Assembly: GCA_002308515.1 (NCBI GenBank)
Contig: DBVN01000047.1
Span: 7,500 to 22,540, forward strand
Direction: 5' to 3'
Source of the DNA: Verrucomicrobia bacterium UBA1263
GTDB taxonomy: Bacteria; Verrucomicrobiota; Verrucomicrobiia; Limisphaerales; UBA1412
DNA: 15,041 bases
Both the position numbers and the translations under genes were made by a program. The notes under the pieces are model-generated. The model did not search any database. It had not been told where the DNA came from and was given only the letters and a program-made list of their open reading frames with translations. Positions 14,059 to 15,041 of this stretch are shown here, one piece after another (within the stretch, counting starts at the first letter, position 1; each line of letters begins with the position of its first letter).

Positions 14059-15041
14059 ATGAGTAGGGTAAGAATGAGGCCTGCGGCAGGTGAAAACCTG
14101 TTAAGATACTGCGGGGATTGGGTTTATTTTCAATTTGAAATGGAAGACGGCAGTCCGATCCCGGCGGGATGGCGTGTCTTTCTGCGGACGAATCTGGGAC
14201 GCGAACAGAAACTGGAGGAGGAGATCATTCATGCCCACTCCCATAAGTGGCCGCTGGAGGGTCAATCCTGGCGGGATATGCCCATCCCGGTAACGGACGG
14301 CAAAGCCACGATAGAAATCCCTCTCTATCAAGTAGGTTACTTTGAAGCCAAGCTCTATGCCCTGGATGAACAGGGAACGCAGATCTGGCCCGACGGCGCG
14401 AATGTGGGGATCTCGGTGCATCCGGATTTCTGCCGCACCGGTAACATCATTTACTGCGCGTTCACACGGCTCTTCGGCGAGAATATCACCGCGAAACAGG
14501 CTCTGCCCGAAAAAGAAACAGCCGTTATCAACCAGCTGGACGATCAGGGGTTCACCTGTATCCCTCCATCCGGCAAGTTCCGTGATCTGAAGAAGTATCT
14601 GCCTCATATCACGGAAACACTGGGCTGCAAGATCGTCCATCTGCTGCCGGTCAACCCTACCCCTACCACGATGGCCCGGATGGGACGGTTCGGAAGCCCG
14701 TATGCCTCGCTGGATCTGACCGGAGTTGACCCGGCTCTGGTGGAATTCGAGCGCGAGACGACTTCCGTGGATCAATTCCGGGAGCTGGCCGACGCGATCC
14801 ATCAGCATGGAGCCCGGCTGATGATAGACCTGGCCATCAATCACACCGGCTGGGGAGCCTGGCTGCATGACAATCATCCCGAATGGTACGTGAAGGACGC
14901 TCAGGGCAGTTTTGTCTCGCCCGGAGCCTGGGGCGTGACGTGGGGCGATCTCTCCGAGCTGAACACGATGATCCCCGATCTGTGGAATTATCTGGCCAGA
15001 GTCTTCATCACCTGGTGCCAGCGGGGCGTGGATGGTTTCCG
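14059..15041 (+). CDS. GH13 alpha-amylase/debranching-type enzyme, 3' end cut by the window
   Basis: An open frame of 327 codons runs off the right edge. It starts at ATG 14059 (MSRVRMRPAAGENLL) or, with AGGG five bases before it, at ATG 14074; a TAG lies in frame at 14047. Residues 1-125 look like a beta-sandwich N-domain (RYCGDWVYFQFE, GWRVFLRTNLGRE, VGYFEAKLYALDEQG). The catalytic barrel then begins (HLLPVNPTPTT at 194-204). GH13 region I is visible as DLAINH (257-262), and the window stops at GVDGF, the beginning of region II whose catalytic Asp would follow. The enzyme probably cuts or rearranges alpha-1,4/1,6 glucans such as glycogen. No signal peptide is seen, favouring an intracellular role. 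The upstream gap (13916-14058) is AT-rich with small hairpins (GAAGCA-tc-TGCTTC, 13996-14009) and TTGACC at 14019-14024 as a possible -35 box. Confidence 0.85.
   Translation, partial: MSRVRMRPAAGENLLRYCGDWVYFQFEMEDGSPIPAGWRVFLRTNLGREQKLEEEIIHAHSHKWPLEGQSWRDMPIPVTDGKATIEIPLYQVGYFEAKLYALDEQGTQIWPDGANVGISVHPDFCRTGNIIYCAFTRLFGENITAKQALPEKETAVINQLDDQGFTCIPPSGKFRDLKKYLPHITETLGCKIVHLLPVNPTPTTMARMGRFGSPYASLDLTGVDPALVEFERETTSVDQFRELADAIHQHGARLMIDLAINHTGWGAWLHDNHPEWYVKDAQGSFVSPGAWGVTWGDLSELNTMIPDLWNYLARVFITWCQRGVDGF

Noticed and set aside
14101..14877. 258-codon minus-strand open frame near the right end
   Set aside because: It lies opposite the GH13 frame, which has region I DLAINH and the start of region II. 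The minus frame has no recognisable features.

Overview
The window looks like chromosomal DNA of a bacterium outside the Firmicutes. My best guess is a member of the PVC group (Lentisphaerota/Kiritimatiellota type). That guess rests on the combination of McsA/McsB with ClpC, a GH127-type hydrolase, a BspA-like LRR surface protein with a short beta-rich tail, an FGE-like membrane protein and a DUF362 ferredoxin, plus intergenic DNA full of GC-rich palindromes and the dispersed 'ATCYGTGTCCATCCGTGG' repeat. It is an inference; no rRNA or other marker gene is present. Several genes lack a clear Shine-Dalgarno sequence.

Layout. 1-1724 (+): the 3' part of a GH127/DUF1680-type glycosidase with its terminator. 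1834-8453 (-): a run of five co-directional genes with short gaps, read in the order ilvE (branched-chain aminotransferase), mcsA, mcsB (protein arginine kinase), clpC (AAA+ unfoldase), GT4 glycosyltransferase. mcsA-mcsB-clpC is the protein arginine phosphorylation and degradation module known from Gram-positive bacteria, but no CtsR repressor gene is present here. 8751-10517 (-): a secreted BspA-like leucine-rich-repeat protein built from three copies of one module. 10518-11572: about 1 kb without a gene, holding a large nested hairpin (10605-10790) and an array of at least ten perfect or near-perfect short palindromes (10791-11340). Inverted copies of one dispersed repeat (8637-8690 and 11361-11439) bracket both the LRR gene and this array. 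11573-12685 (+): a DUF362 protein with two [4Fe-4S] clusters. 12749-13915 (-): a membrane-anchored FGE-sulfatase-like protein, convergent with the DUF362 gene across a shared terminator. 14059-15041 (+): the 5' part of a GH13 alpha-amylase/debranching-type enzyme cut by the window end; its open frame has no stop in the window.

How they fit together. The McsA-McsB-ClpC genes very likely act together: McsB phosphorylates arginines on damaged or regulatory proteins, McsA activates McsB, and ClpC (which carries an IGF ClpP-docking tripeptide) unfolds the marked proteins for ClpP. The ClpP gene is not in the window. The two glycosidases at the ends fit a carbohydrate-degrading, probably gut or anaerobic lifestyle. 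The least explained part is the 8.6-11.4 kb segment: an AT-richer LRR gene and a palindrome array between inverted dispersed repeats.
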